Source: DASTFY01 sp963813375
Lineage (GTDB): Bacteria; Actinomycetota; Acidimicrobiia; Acidimicrobiales; Ilumatobacteraceae
DNA length: 64,000 bases
Direction of reading: 5' to 3'
Assembly: GCA_963813375.1 (NCBI GenBank)
Contig: CAWEYT010000009.1
Coordinates: 186,001-250,000, forward strand
In this document: positions 53,228-61,585 of the stretch, piece after piece
Layout of the letters: each line of letters starts with the position of its first letter
Position numbering within the stretch: position 1 is the stretch's first letter
Program-made: the position numbers and the translations under genes
Notes under the pieces: generated by a model
The model's database searches: none
What the model saw: the letters and a program-made list of their open reading frames with translations, nothing else
Told to the model about the DNA's origin: nothing

Positions 53228-54139
53228 TTATTCGAACGTATGTTCGGAGTTCTCGGTGATCAGACGATAGATCCGCTCAAGATCTTCGAGCGTGGCGAAC
53301 TCAACTGCAACCTTTCCCCTCGCCCCGCGCATCGTGATGCTGACCCTCGTGTTGAGGTACTCGGCAAGGAGCCCCTCGAGTTCCAGGAGGCCAGGTGGCC
53401 GCAGGGTCGGCAGCCCGGACACGCCACGGGCGTTCGCGACCGCCTCGTCCCCCACTTCTTCGCCGGGCGGTTCCCTCACCGCGTCCTCGGTCTCGCGCAC
53501 CGTCCAATGCTCCTCGACGGCCCGCCGCGCCAGCTGCTCCTGGAACGCCCGGTCGGGCGTGCCCAGGAGCGCCCGGGCGTGGCCGGCCGTCAGCCGACCC
53601 TCGGCCACCATGCGCTGCACGGCCGGAGGGAGCTGGAGCAGGCGCACGGTGTTGGTGACGGTGGAGCGGCTCTTGCCGACCCGGGTCGCCACCTCGTCAT
53701 GGGTCAGCCCGAAGTCCTCGATGAGCTGTTGGTAGGCGGCCGCCTCCTCCAGCGCGGTGAGGTCCTGGCGTTGCAGGTTCTCGACCAGCGCCTGCTCGGC
53801 GACGCCACGATCGTCGGCCCGCCGGATGATGGCGGGGATGGTGGTCAGCCCGGCACGTCGGGCGGCGCGCCAACGACGCTCGCCGGCGATCAACTGGTAC
53901 TGGTCGGTGTCGACCTCGCGCACCAGGACCGGTTGCAGCACGCCCAATGCCCGGATCGACGTGGTGAGCTCGCTCAGCGATTCCTCGTCGAACTGCGCCC
54001 TCGGCTGACCCGGGTTGGGGACGATCGACGTCACCGACACCTCCCGGAGGGCGTCGTCGATCCCGTCGGTGTCGTGCCCGCCGGGGGGGATGAGGGACGC
54101 CAGCCCCTTGCCGAGGCCGCTACGCCGCGCGGTGGCCAT
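53228..54139 (-). CDS. parB: Chromosome-partitioning protein ParB
   Basis: A 303-residue CTPase/DNA-binding protein that spreads from parS. N-terminal GLGKGLASLIP binds ParA; ALGVLQPVLVREVDTDQYQLIAGERRWRAARRAGLTTIP holds the CTP motifs, EQALVENLQRQDLTALEEAAAYQQLIEDFGLTHDEVATRVGKSRSTVTNTVRLLQLP is the HTH, and the end dimerises. ATG at 54139 overlaps the parA stop region. Confidence 0.95.
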   Translation of the reverse strand: MATARRSGLGKGLASLIPPGGHDTDGIDDALREVSVTSIVPNPGQPRAQFDEESLSELTTSIRALGVLQPVLVREVDTDQYQLIAGERRWRAARRAGLTTIPAIIRRADDRGVAEQALVENLQRQDLTALEEAAAYQQLIEDFGLTHDEVATRVGKSRSTVTNTVRLLQLPPAVQRMVAEGRLTAGHARALLGTPDRAFQEQLARRAVEEHWTVRETEDAVREPPGEEVGDEAVANARGVSGLPTLRPPGLLELEGLLAEYLNTRVSITMRGARGKVAVEFATLEDLERIYRLITENSEHTFE

Positions 54140-54899
54140 CACTCACCTCCTTGGCGAGCTCCGAGTAGGCGATGGCCCCGCGGGAGCCGGCATCGAAGGC
54201 GATGATCGGCTGGCCGAAGGACGGTGCCTCGGACAGTCGGACCGTCCGAGGGATGATCGTCCTGCAGACCTTCTCGCCGAAGTGCTCGCGGACCTCGGCG
54301 ACGACCTGGTCGGACAGCTTGGTCCGGGCGTCGTACATCACGAGCACGATGGTGGACACCTCCAGCGTGGGATTGAGGCTGCGGCGGACGAGATCGACGT
54401 TGCGGAGCAGCTGGCCCAGACCCTCCAGGGCGTAGTACTCGCACTGGATGGGGACCAGCACCTCGCTGGCGGCGGCCAGGCCGTTGACGGTCAGCAGCCC
54501 GAGCGACGGGGGACAGTCGATGAGGAAGAACTCGTAGTCGTCCTTGATCACCTCGATGGCCCGCTTCAACCGGAGCTCCCGGCTGAAGGCCGGGACCAAC
54601 TCGATCTCGGCGCCGGCCAGATCCAGGCTGGCCGGAGCGACGAACAGGTGCTTCACCGACGTCGGCTCGACGCAGTCTTCGAGGGGCAGCTCGTGCATGA
54701 TCACGTCGTACATCGAGTGCTCGATGTTCCTGGTGTCGAGCCCGAGCCCGGTGGTCGCGTTGCCTTGGGGGTCGAGATCGACGACGAGCGTTCGATGGCC
54801 GAGGTGGGCGAGGGAGGCTCCCAGGTTGACGGCCGTGGTGGTCTTGCCCACGCCGCCCTTCTGGTTGGCCACAGCGAAGATGCGTGGGGGTGAGGGCAC
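54120..54899 (-). CDS. parA: Chromosome-partitioning ATPase ParA (Soj)
   Basis: A 259-residue deviant Walker ATPase: FAVANQKGGVGKTTTAVNLGASLA, RTLVVDLDPQGNATTGLG, FFLIDCPPSLGLLTVNGLAA, TRVRLSEAPSFGQPII-type end. Complete. It ends inside parB, which implies coupling. The parS site lies 130 bases upstream. Confidence 0.96.
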   Translation of the reverse strand: MPSPPRIFAVANQKGGVGKTTTAVNLGASLAHLGHRTLVVDLDPQGNATTGLGLDTRNIEHSMYDVIMHELPLEDCVEPTSVKHLFVAPASLDLAGAEIELVPAFSRELRLKRAIEVIKDDYEFFLIDCPPSLGLLTVNGLAAASEVLVPIQCEYYALEGLGQLLRNVDLVRRSLNPTLEVSTIVLVMYDARTKLSDQVVAEVREHFGEKVCRTIIPRTVRLSEAPSFGQPIIAFDAGSRGAIAYSELAKEVSDGHRAA

Positions 54900-55028
54900 G
54901 AGCAGCGCCTTCTCCTTGTCCGGCTGCGACGGTGCAGCGGTGGGCAGCGACCGGTACGCCCGCAGGGTAGCGGCCGGGGCTCCGATCGGCGCGCATGGTG
55001 CGAGTTGCGGTCTCTCGCGCCGGTTGAA

Positions 55029-55044
55029 GGTTCCACGTGAAACG
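55029..55044. promoter_or_regulatory. parS site
   Basis: GGTTCCACGTGAAACG matches the near-universal parS consensus TGTTTCACGTGAAACA at 13 of 16 positions, including the CACGTG core and GTGAAAC half. It sits between parA and rsmG, directly 3' of the rsmG stop, a usual place for parS near the origin. Confidence 0.88.
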
Positions 55045-55692
55045 TCAGGAGGTGAGCCCGCGCACTCTTGCTGCCCGTGGGACCTCCGGCGGGCAAGCCG
55101 TCACCTTTTCGAAGACGGCGTAGGCGGTGTCCGCCCAGGGCACGTGGTGCAGCCCGAGCTCTGCCAGCTCACCTGCCGGCCACCGCGGCGGGCGTGACTC
55201 GATCGGTGGCTCGCTCACCACCAGGCGGCCGCCCAGCCGGAGGAGGGGGGCGGCGCACTCGGCCGCCACCAGCGGTGGGGCGAAGCTGCGAGCCACGACA
55301 GCAACGTGGGTCTCGCGCCACTCGGGATCGTGACCGAGCGTCTCGGCCCTCGCCGTGACCACCTCGACCCGCTCGTCGAGGCCCAGCCGCCGGACGATCC
55401 GGTGAAGCCAGTCGGTGCGGCTCACACTGGCATCGACGAGGGCGACGCTGGCGGCCGGCAGGACGACCGCCAGCACGAGCCCGGGGACTCCCCCGCCCGA
55501 GCCGAGGTCCACGAGGTGACCGCCGCCGTCGAGCACGGGACCCAAGGCCGGTGCGAACCCGGCTGCGTGGCGAGCGACCGTCTCCGGGTCCTGGTCCGGT
55601 CCCAGGAATCCCCGCTGGCGACCTTCGTCGAGCGCCACCAGCAACCGCGCCCAGCCCTCCGGTGTCGGTTCGGACGAACCGGGTGCCGCCAT
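55045..55692 (-). CDS. rsmG: 16S rRNA (guanine-N7) methyltransferase RsmG
   Basis: A 215-residue GidB-type methyltransferase. LGPVLDGGGHLVDLGSGGGVPGLVLAVVLP is the SAM site, LVDASVSRTDWLHRIVRRLGLDERVEVVTARAETLG follows, then VVARSFAPPLVAAECAAPLL. Longer than many by a C-terminal lead. Lies between jag and parA as in most actinobacteria. Confidence 0.94.
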   Translation of the reverse strand: MAAPGSSEPTPEGWARLLVALDEGRQRGFLGPDQDPETVARHAAGFAPALGPVLDGGGHLVDLGSGGGVPGLVLAVVLPAASVALVDASVSRTDWLHRIVRRLGLDERVEVVTARAETLGHDPEWRETHVAVVARSFAPPLVAAECAAPLLRLGGRLVVSEPPIESRPPRWPAGELAELGLHHVPWADTAYAVFEKVTACPPEVPRAARVRGLTS

Positions 55693-55740
55693 CGGGCCGA
55701 TGGGAAGCGGCGCCCGAGGGTTCTCGATCCGTTCCCCGGC

Positions 55741-56571
55741 TCAGGCCTCCGCGGCGGGAAGGATCACGACGCGGCGGTAGGGCTCCTCGCCCTCCGAAGC
55801 CGTCCGCACCCCGTCGACGTCGTTGAGCGCGTCGTGGACGACCTTGCGGTCGGCGGCGGCCATCGGCTCCAGCGACTTGGCGAGGTTGGTCTCGATCACC
55901 TGATCGGCCACCTGCTCGCTGAAGCGACGAAGGGCCTCCACCCGACGCTGCCGGTACCCACCCACGTCCACGGCGAGGCGAGGGGAGCCCGGGCCGAGGT
56001 GGCGCTGGGCGGCCAGTCGGGTCAGATCCTGGACGGCCAGCAGCGTCTGACCCTTCGGTCCGACGAGCAGCCCCAGGCCCTCGCCACTGATGGCCACCTC
56101 GATCTCGCCGTCAGCCGGCTGCGTCGCGGCGACGTCGCCCTCCAACCCGAAGGCGTCCAGGAGCCCACGGAGGAACTCGGCTGCGTCGTCGGCCACCTGC
56201 TCGCTCGTCGGCTCCTCGCCGTCGCGCTGACGCTCGTCCATCGGGATCTCCTCTTCGGGCGGGGCCGGCGGGCCGTTGCCGGTGCGGGCCTTGTCCCGCG
56301 CAGGCTTGGCCTTGGCCGGTGTGCGGTCTTCGCCGTTGGTGCTGGGCTCGTCCTTGCGGCGACGGCGGTCGCGGCGCTCGGCCTTCGCTCGCGGCGCGGT
56401 GGGCCGCACCCGGGCCCTGACCCTCGCCTCTCCTCGGATGCGCCCGAACAGGCCGGGACGCGGCTCCTCCAGGATCTCGAACTCGGCGTCGGCCTCGTCC
56501 ACGCCGAGGCGGTCCAGGGCGACGTTCTTGGCCTCATCGGTCGTGCGACCGGTGGTTTCGACCCACTCCAT
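55741..56571 (-). CDS. jag: Jag (KhpB-like) RNA-binding protein
   Basis: A 276-residue protein: N-terminal Jag_N (MEWVETTGRTTDEAKNVALDRLGVDEADAEFEILEEPRPGLFGRIRGEARVRARV), a long charged linker, then KH (EVAISGEGLGLLVGPKGQTLLAVQDL) and R3H (AADRKVVHDALNDVDGVRTASEGEEPYRRVVILP). Read literally, its frame is open to yidC, but it has its own ATG and GAGG, and the yidC end is in another frame, so I treat it as a separate gene. Homologues control cell elongation and sRNA binding. Confidence 0.92.
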   Translation of the reverse strand: MEWVETTGRTTDEAKNVALDRLGVDEADAEFEILEEPRPGLFGRIRGEARVRARVRPTAPRAKAERRDRRRRKDEPSTNGEDRTPAKAKPARDKARTGNGPPAPPEEEIPMDERQRDGEEPTSEQVADDAAEFLRGLLDAFGLEGDVAATQPADGEIEVAISGEGLGLLVGPKGQTLLAVQDLTRLAAQRHLGPGSPRLAVDVGGYRQRRVEALRRFSEQVADQVIETNLAKSLEPMAAADRKVVHDALNDVDGVRTASEGEEPYRRVVILPAAEA

Positions 56572-56597
56572 CGGGGATGTCCTCGCTGCGATCTCGG

Positions 56598-57612
56598 TCA
56601 GGGCTTCTTCTTCTGGGGGCGGGGCCGGGCAGGCGGCTTCGCCGAGCCGCTCGACCTCGGGGGCGGCTTGGGAGCGGTCCGTCGCTTGCCGTTGCCCGGA
56701 CGCGCTCGGCGTGGGCTTGGCCTTCGGCGGCGTGCTCTTGGCGGGGGTCCCGCGTCCCGCCTTCTTGGTCGCCGCCGTGCCGGTCCCGTTGCCGGCGACC
56801 TTGGGCGCCTTGGCCGATGAGCTGCCGCCGCTTCCGGCCTGGCGGGCCGCGATGGCGTCTGGGTGCTCACGGTAGAAGCGCTTCGTTATGTAAGCCTGCT
56901 GGCCGATCCGGAAGAGGTTCTGCACCAGGAAGTACCAGGCCAGGGCCGCGGGCACGATGAACGAGAAGATGCCCGAGAAGATCGGGAAGATCTTCATGAT
57001 CATCTGCTGCTGCGCGGCGGCCGGGTTGTCGTTGACGGCGGGGTTGTTCTTGTTGCGGGCGGTGATCTGGCGCTGCTGGACGAAGTAGGTCACGACCACG
57101 ATCCCCACCAGGATCAGATAGGGGATGGCGGTGACGAAGCTCTCTTGGAGCGCCCGGGCCGCCGACTCGGCCAGGTCGAGCCCGAACGCGTCCATCTCGG
57201 TCGAGGTCGACAGGGCTTGGTAGAGCTCGGTGGAGTGGTCCAGGTACTTCGGCGCGAAGAAGGGCTGGCTCTCGGCTGACTTGTAGGTCAGCCCGATGAA
57301 GACCCGGTACATCACGATCCAGATCGGCGCCTGGATCAACAAGGGGAGGCACCCGCCGAGCGGGTTGACCTTGTGCTCCTTGTAGAGCGCCATGAGCGCT
57401 TCGTTCATGGCCTGGCGATCGCCGCGGTACTCCTGCTGGATCCGCTTCATCTCCGGCTGGATGCGCTGGAGCTCCAGCATCGACTTCGTGCTCTTCAGGG
57501 TGAGCGGCGTCAGCAGCAGCATGATGAGGATGGTCATCATGGCGATGGCGACGGCGTAGTTCGGCACGAGGCTGTAGAACCACGCCAGGACGGTGGCGAT
57601 CAGGTCAAACAC
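56598..57612 (-). CDS. yidC: YidC/Oxa1 membrane protein insertase, C-terminal tail frameshifted
   Basis: A insertase of about 338 residues with five membrane helices. YAVAIAMMTILIMLLLTPLTLKSTKSMLELQRIQPEMKRIQQEYRGD, LGGCLPLLIQAPIWIVMYRVF and AQQQMIMKIFPIFSGIFSFIVPAALAWYFLVQNLFRIGQQ are signature. The basic tail's natural end (RPRPQKKKP and TGA at 56598) needs one base near 56668-56680; without it the frame runs into Jag. GTG at 57612 overlaps the YidD stop. Confidence 0.93.
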
Positions 57613-57868
57613 GACGGTCGACTCTCTCCAGGCGAGCAGATGGCGGCGGGGGAACGGGGTCGAAGCCGTGGCCGCCCCACGGGTGGCAGCGCAGGAGGCG
57701 GCGCATGGCCAGGAACGCTCCCTTGAGCGCGCCGTGGGCCTCGAGCGCCTCGAGCGCGTAGGTCGAGCAGGACGGGACGAACCGGCACGGTGAAGGTCGG
57801 TCCTGGTGGCCGACCTGGTACCAGCCGATGAGGCGCGTCAGGCCGCTGGTCACAGGGCCCGGCTTCAC
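57605..57868 (-). CDS. yidD: Membrane protein insertion efficiency factor YidD
   Basis: An 87-residue protein with the diagnostic LIGWYQV, CRFVPSCSTYALEALEAHGALKGAFLAMRRLLRCHPWGGHGFDPVP. GTG at 57868. Helps YidC insert proteins. It overlaps rnpA and yidC at its two ends, in the standard rpmH-rnpA-yidD-yidC order. Confidence 0.93.
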   Translation of the reverse strand: MKPGPVTSGLTRLIGWYQVGHQDRPSPCRFVPSCSTYALEALEAHGALKGAFLAMRRLLRCHPWGGHGFDPVPPPPSARLERVDRRV

Positions 57869-58209
57869 GACGTGGACCTCGGCTGCCGGGCGGCGACCGT
57901 CTCGAGCGCGGCGAGGAAGTCCCGTTCCGCATGGTGGAAAGGCAGTTCGGTGAACGACGCGTCCGCACCGAGCAGGTACCACCCGGGGGTCAGCTGCGCG
58001 GCGTGGGTGTGGGCCAGCGCCCGCAGCCGGCGCCGGACGCGGTTGCGCACGGGCGCGCTCCCGACCGCCCGACCGACGGCGAAGCCCACCCTCGGCGGAG
58101 CGGCGGCGGGATCAGCGATCACCGACATCCACAGCGAACCCACGCGCACTCGGCGTCCGTCGCGCCGGAACCGAGCGAACACCGCACGGTCCCGGATGCG
58201 CCAGATCAC
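57865..58209 (-). CDS. rnpA: Ribonuclease P protein component
   Basis: A 114-residue basic protein: FARFRRDGRRVRVGSLWMSV, RVGFAVGRAVGSAPVRNRVRRRLRAL (the RNR signature). GTG at 58209 overlaps the rpmH stop (GTGA). Standard length. Confidence 0.94.
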   Translation of the reverse strand: MIWRIRDRAVFARFRRDGRRVRVGSLWMSVIADPAAAPPRVGFAVGRAVGSAPVRNRVRRRLRALAHTHAAQLTPGWYLLGADASFTELPFHHAERDFLAALETVAARQPRSTS

Positions 58210-58340
58210 GCCGAGAGGCGAACCCGGCCCTTGGCGCGACGGGACTTGATGATGGCCCGTCCAGCCCGGGTCGACATCCGGTGCCGGAATCCGTGGCGCT
58301 TGGCCCGCTTGCGGTTGTTCGGCTGGTACGTGCGCTTCAC
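58206..58340 (-). CDS. rpmH: 50S ribosomal protein L34
   Basis: A 44-residue protein, KRTYQPNNRKRAKRHGFRHRM and RRAKGRVRLSA visible. GTG at 58340 with GGAGG upstream. Divergent from dnaA. Confidence 0.96.
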   Translation of the reverse strand: MKRTYQPNNRKRAKRHGFRHRMSTRAGRAIIKSRRAKGRVRLSA

Positions 58341-58749
58341 GCTGCCTCCTGACTTCCTCGCTCCTCCGGCCTGGCCGTCGCCACGTGCCGCCCACCCGGC
58401 CGCATGGTGGCGGGCTGAACGGCAGCGGGGCCCGGGCCGCGGCGAACCGGGGACCTGCGACCTGGCGCGAGCAACCGCTCGCCGTGCCAACGACCCAGGC
58501 TACGGCGTCGGCGACCGGAACGGCAACCGGCTCCCAGCCCCCGCGTGACGTTCACCACGGGCCGTCACCGCGCGGCCACTCCCCGTTCTGGTGGACTGGA
58601 CAGCCCCCCACCGGGCGCGTGCTACGGTCGCACGTCTGCCCCGGGGGGCACCCAAAGTCGCTGGTGGTTTGTCGAGAACGGTCGTGGCGTTGTCCACAGG
58701 TACATCCACACCTGTGGACACGGTTTCGCTTGCAAGGAGTGCGTCGCTG
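58341..58749 (+). other. rpmH-dnaA intergenic region with DnaA boxes
   Basis: A 409-base non-coding region. TTGTCCACA at 58690-58698 is a perfect box. With CCTGTGGACA at 58711-58720 it forms a 10-base inverted repeat (TGTCCACAGG with CCTGTGGACA), and ACATCCACA at 58702-58710 lies in the loop. They are 30-60 bases before the dnaA start, so they may autoregulate dnaA and form one part of a split origin. The remaining upstream part holds no clear gene. Confidence 0.7.
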
Positions 58750-60204
58750 GTGAACGACGGCGAAGAGCTGTGGACGGCGGCGGCTCGGCTCCTGCGAGAG
58801 CAGGTCTCCGATGTCGTGTGGCTCTCCACTTTCCAGGATGTGCGTGCTGACGGGCTGGACGGCGACGGGTTGCACCTGGTCGTGCCCAGTCCCACCGTGC
58901 GGGAGCACATCACGACCCGCTACCTCCCGCTCATCGAGGCCGCGCTTCGCGAGGCCGGCGCCGACCGCGTCAACCTGGTCTTGCACGTCACGCCGCCCGC
59001 ACCCGAGCACGAGACTCTGTTCGACATCGTAGTTGAAGATGCAACAACGAGTGAGGGTCTCTCGGGTGATCCCGCCGGCGGGCTCGGTTCGTCAAGCGCT
59101 CGGGGTGATCAGGCGTCCTCGAACGGGAAGGGTCGAGGCGCCAACGGGTTCGAGGTCTCACGCCACGCGGTGACCGCGGCCGGGCTCAACCCGCGCTACG
59201 GCTTCGAGACCTTCGTCAAGGGCCAGTCCAACCAGTTCGCGCTGGCGGCGGCCCAGCGCGTGGCGGAGACCCCGGCGCGCTCGTACAACCCGCTGTTCAT
59301 CTACGGCGCGGCCGGCTTGGGCAAGACCCACCTGCTGCACGCCATCGGCCACTACGTCGATCAGAACTACAGCAACTACGAGATCCGCTACGTGTCGACC
59401 GAGACCTTCCTCAACGAGTACGTCGACGCCATCCGCAACAACGCGACCGCGCAGTTCAAGCGCCGTTACCGCGACGTCGACGTCCTCCTCATCGACGACA
59501 TCCAGTTCATGGAGGGCAAGGAAGGTCTCCAGGAGGAGTTCTTCCACACGTTCAACTCCCTCCACGGCGCCAACAAGCAGATCGTCATCTCGTCGGACCG
59601 GATGCCCGACGCCATCCCCACGCTCGAGGATCGGTTGCGTGGCCGCTTCAAGTGGGGGCTCATCACGGACATCCAACCGCCCGACCTCGAGACCCGACTG
59701 GCCATCCTCCGCAACAAGGCCGAGCGCGACCACACCGCGGTCCCCGCCGACACGCTCGAGTTCATCGCCGTCCGCATCACGAACAACATCCGCGAGCTCG
59801 AGGGCGCGCTGATCCGCGTCACCGCCTACGCCAGCCTCAACAACTCCACCATCACCGTTTCCCTGGCCGAGCAGCTCCTGGGCGAGCTGCTGTACGGCTC
59901 GGCGGAGCGCACCGTGTCGAGCCGGGCCATCATCGAAGCCGTGGCGGACTACTACCGGCAGCCGGTCGAGCTCCTGCGGGGCAAGAGCCGTCAGCGGCCG
60001 CTCGTCCTCGCCCGCCAGGTCGCCATGTACGTCATGCGCGACATGACCGACCTGTCCTACCCGGCCATCGCACGCGAGTTCGGCGGGCGGGACCACACCA
60101 CCGTCATCCACGCCGTCAGCAAGGTCGAGAAGCTGATGAAGGAGCGCCAGCAGGTCTACGACCAGGTGACGTTCCTCATCAACCAGCTCAAGAACGGCGC
60201 GTAG
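58750..60204 (+). CDS. dnaA: Chromosomal replication initiator DnaA
   Basis: A 484-residue initiator. Domain I (ELWTAAARLLREQVSDVVWLSTFQ), a Ser/Gly-rich domain II of about 65 residues, AAA+ domain III with Walker A YGAAGLGKTHLLHAIG and Walker B DVLLIDDIQFMEGKEG, and domain IV with the box-recognition GGRDHTTVIHAVSKVEKL. GTG at 58750 has AAGGAG 10 bases upstream; longer frames enter the box cluster. Confidence 0.97.
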   Translation: MNDGEELWTAAARLLREQVSDVVWLSTFQDVRADGLDGDGLHLVVPSPTVREHITTRYLPLIEAALREAGADRVNLVLHVTPPAPEHETLFDIVVEDATTSEGLSGDPAGGLGSSSARGDQASSNGKGRGANGFEVSRHAVTAAGLNPRYGFETFVKGQSNQFALAAAQRVAETPARSYNPLFIYGAAGLGKTHLLHAIGHYVDQNYSNYEIRYVSTETFLNEYVDAIRNNATAQFKRRYRDVDVLLIDDIQFMEGKEGLQEEFFHTFNSLHGANKQIVISSDRMPDAIPTLEDRLRGRFKWGLITDIQPPDLETRLAILRNKAERDHTAVPADTLEFIAVRITNNIRELEGALIRVTAYASLNNSTITVSLAEQLLGELLYGSAERTVSSRAIIEAVADYYRQPVELLRGKSRQRPLVLARQVAMYVMRDMTDLSYPAIAREFGGRDHTTVIHAVSKVEKLMKERQQVYDQVTFLINQLKNGA

Positions 60205-60478
60205 GCGGCGGTGCCTGGGGAGCAGGGTGGGGACGAACGGCACCGCCGCTGGGGACAACGCGGTGGTCATCCACCGGCGACCGGCTCGGGCACGATCGTC
60301 CTGGGGACAGTCCGAGCGGCCTGTGGATCACCACACCCACTGAGAGCAGGACCGATGCCGCGAAGCCCACAATCCCCAGGACCTATTACTACCACTAGGT
60401 TCCAGAAAGCAGAGTGATGATGATCGACGCCGGACCGACTGACGCCGAACAGGCCGAGGCCTCCGGGGAGGGAGCAGG
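60205..60478 (+). other. oriC: Replication origin (oriC) between dnaA and dnaN
   Basis: A 274-base gap with the lowest GC stretch of the locus. CTATTACTACCACTA at 60383-60397 reads on the other strand as five TAG/TGG/TAA-like trinucleotides (3'-GAT AAT GAT GGT GAT-5'), the DnaA-trio pattern of basal origin unwinding elements. TGTGGATCA at 60322-60330 is a near-consensus DnaA box (8 of 9), with weaker boxes around 60250 and 60267. An ACCTA/TAGGT repeat surrounds the trio. Confidence 0.75.
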
Positions 60479-60482
60479 GTGA
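60414..60482 (+). CDS. Possible 20-22-codon leader ORF before dnaN
   Basis: GTG at 60414, or ATG at 60417 or 60420, opens a short frame (MMIDAGPTDAEQAEASGEGAG) that ends in a TGA overlapping the dnaN GTG. Such an overlap couples translation. The ribosome site is weak and no homologue is known to me. Confidence 0.35.
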   Translation: MMMIDAGPTDAEQAEASGEGAG

Positions 60483-61573
60483 AGTTCCGCTGCGAACGAG
60501 ATGTCCTCGGGGAGGCACTGGCTACCGCGGCGCGGGCCGCCCAGGGTCGGGCCGGATCCCAACCCGCACTGGCGGGTGTCCGCCTACGACTCGAGGGATC
60601 GTCGCTCGAGATCAGCGGGACCGACCTCGAGCTGACCATCCGGTGCACCATCGACGTCAACGGCGAGCGGGACGGCTCGTGCGTCGTGCCCGGCCGGCTG
60701 ACGGCGGAGGCCGTGCGGACACTGGCGCCTGGCGCGGTCATGGTCGATGCCGGCGGCGACACCGTGGAGATCACGTCCGAGCGCTCGTCGTTCACCGTGC
60801 GCCCGTTCGCGGTCGACGACTTCCCACGCTTGTCCGAACCGGCCGAGGAGAAGGTGACCGTGCCGGCGTCGATGTTCCTGCAGGCGGTGTCGCAGGTGGA
60901 GCGGGCGGCCAGCAAGGACGAGTCCCGCCCGATCCTCACCGGCGTGCTGCTCACGGCCGAGGACCAGGGTCTCCGGCTGGTCGCCACGGACTCCTACCGC
61001 CTCGCGGTGTGCGACCTCCCCGAGGTGTCGATCCTGGCCGCCGGCCAGAAGGTGCTGCTGCCGTCACGGGCGCTGCGGGAGGTCGAGCGGGCGCTGCCGG
61101 CCGAGGGTGAGATCACGCTGCGCCTCGGGGAGCGGGAGGCCACCTTCGAATCCGCGGGCACGCGGGTCAGCACACGCCTCATCGAGGGGGAGTTCCCGAA
61201 CTACCGCCAGCTCATCCCCGCGTCGTATCCCAACCGTGTGCGGGTCGGGCGGGACGCGTTGCTCGACGCCCTGCGCCGGGTCCGGGTCATGGCCGCGGAC
61301 GCCACACCTGTTCGCCTGACCATCGAGGGTGACGAGGTGCGGCTGAACACGGTCAACCAGGACCAGGGCACGGCCGACGCCGTCGTCGAGGCCCAGGTGG
61401 AAGGCACCCCGCTGACCGTCGCCTTCAACCCGCAGTACCTGGCGGACGGGGTGGAGGCCGCGGCCGGCGACGAGGTGGTGCTCGACACCCTCGACGCGCT
61501 CAAGCCCGCGGTGGTGCGTCCGGTCGACGGCGCGGACTACCTCTACCTCCTCATGCCGGTCCGGGTCCCGTAG
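60479..61573 (+). CDS. dnaN: DNA polymerase III beta sliding clamp
   Basis: A 364-residue clamp of three similar domains. The C-terminal DALKPAVVRPVDG and LYLLMPVRVP strand is diagnostic, as are AASKDESRPILTGVLLTAEDQGLRLVATDSYRLAVCDLPE and FPNYRQLIP. GTG at 60479 with GGAG upstream. Follows oriC as usual. Confidence 0.97.
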   Translation: MKFRCERDVLGEALATAARAAQGRAGSQPALAGVRLRLEGSSLEISGTDLELTIRCTIDVNGERDGSCVVPGRLTAEAVRTLAPGAVMVDAGGDTVEITSERSSFTVRPFAVDDFPRLSEPAEEKVTVPASMFLQAVSQVERAASKDESRPILTGVLLTAEDQGLRLVATDSYRLAVCDLPEVSILAAGQKVLLPSRALREVERALPAEGEITLRLGEREATFESAGTRVSTRLIEGEFPNYRQLIPASYPNRVRVGRDALLDALRRVRVMAADATPVRLTIEGDEVRLNTVNQDQGTADAVVEAQVEGTPLTVAFNPQYLADGVEAAAGDEVVLDTLDALKPAVVRPVDGADYLYLLMPVRVP

Positions 61574-61585
61574 GTCGCCGGACGG

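Noticed and set aside
55741..57612. A genuine YidC-Jag fusion protein
   Set aside because: Both genes have their normal ends or starts in the right frames if one base is corrected; kept only as a finding.
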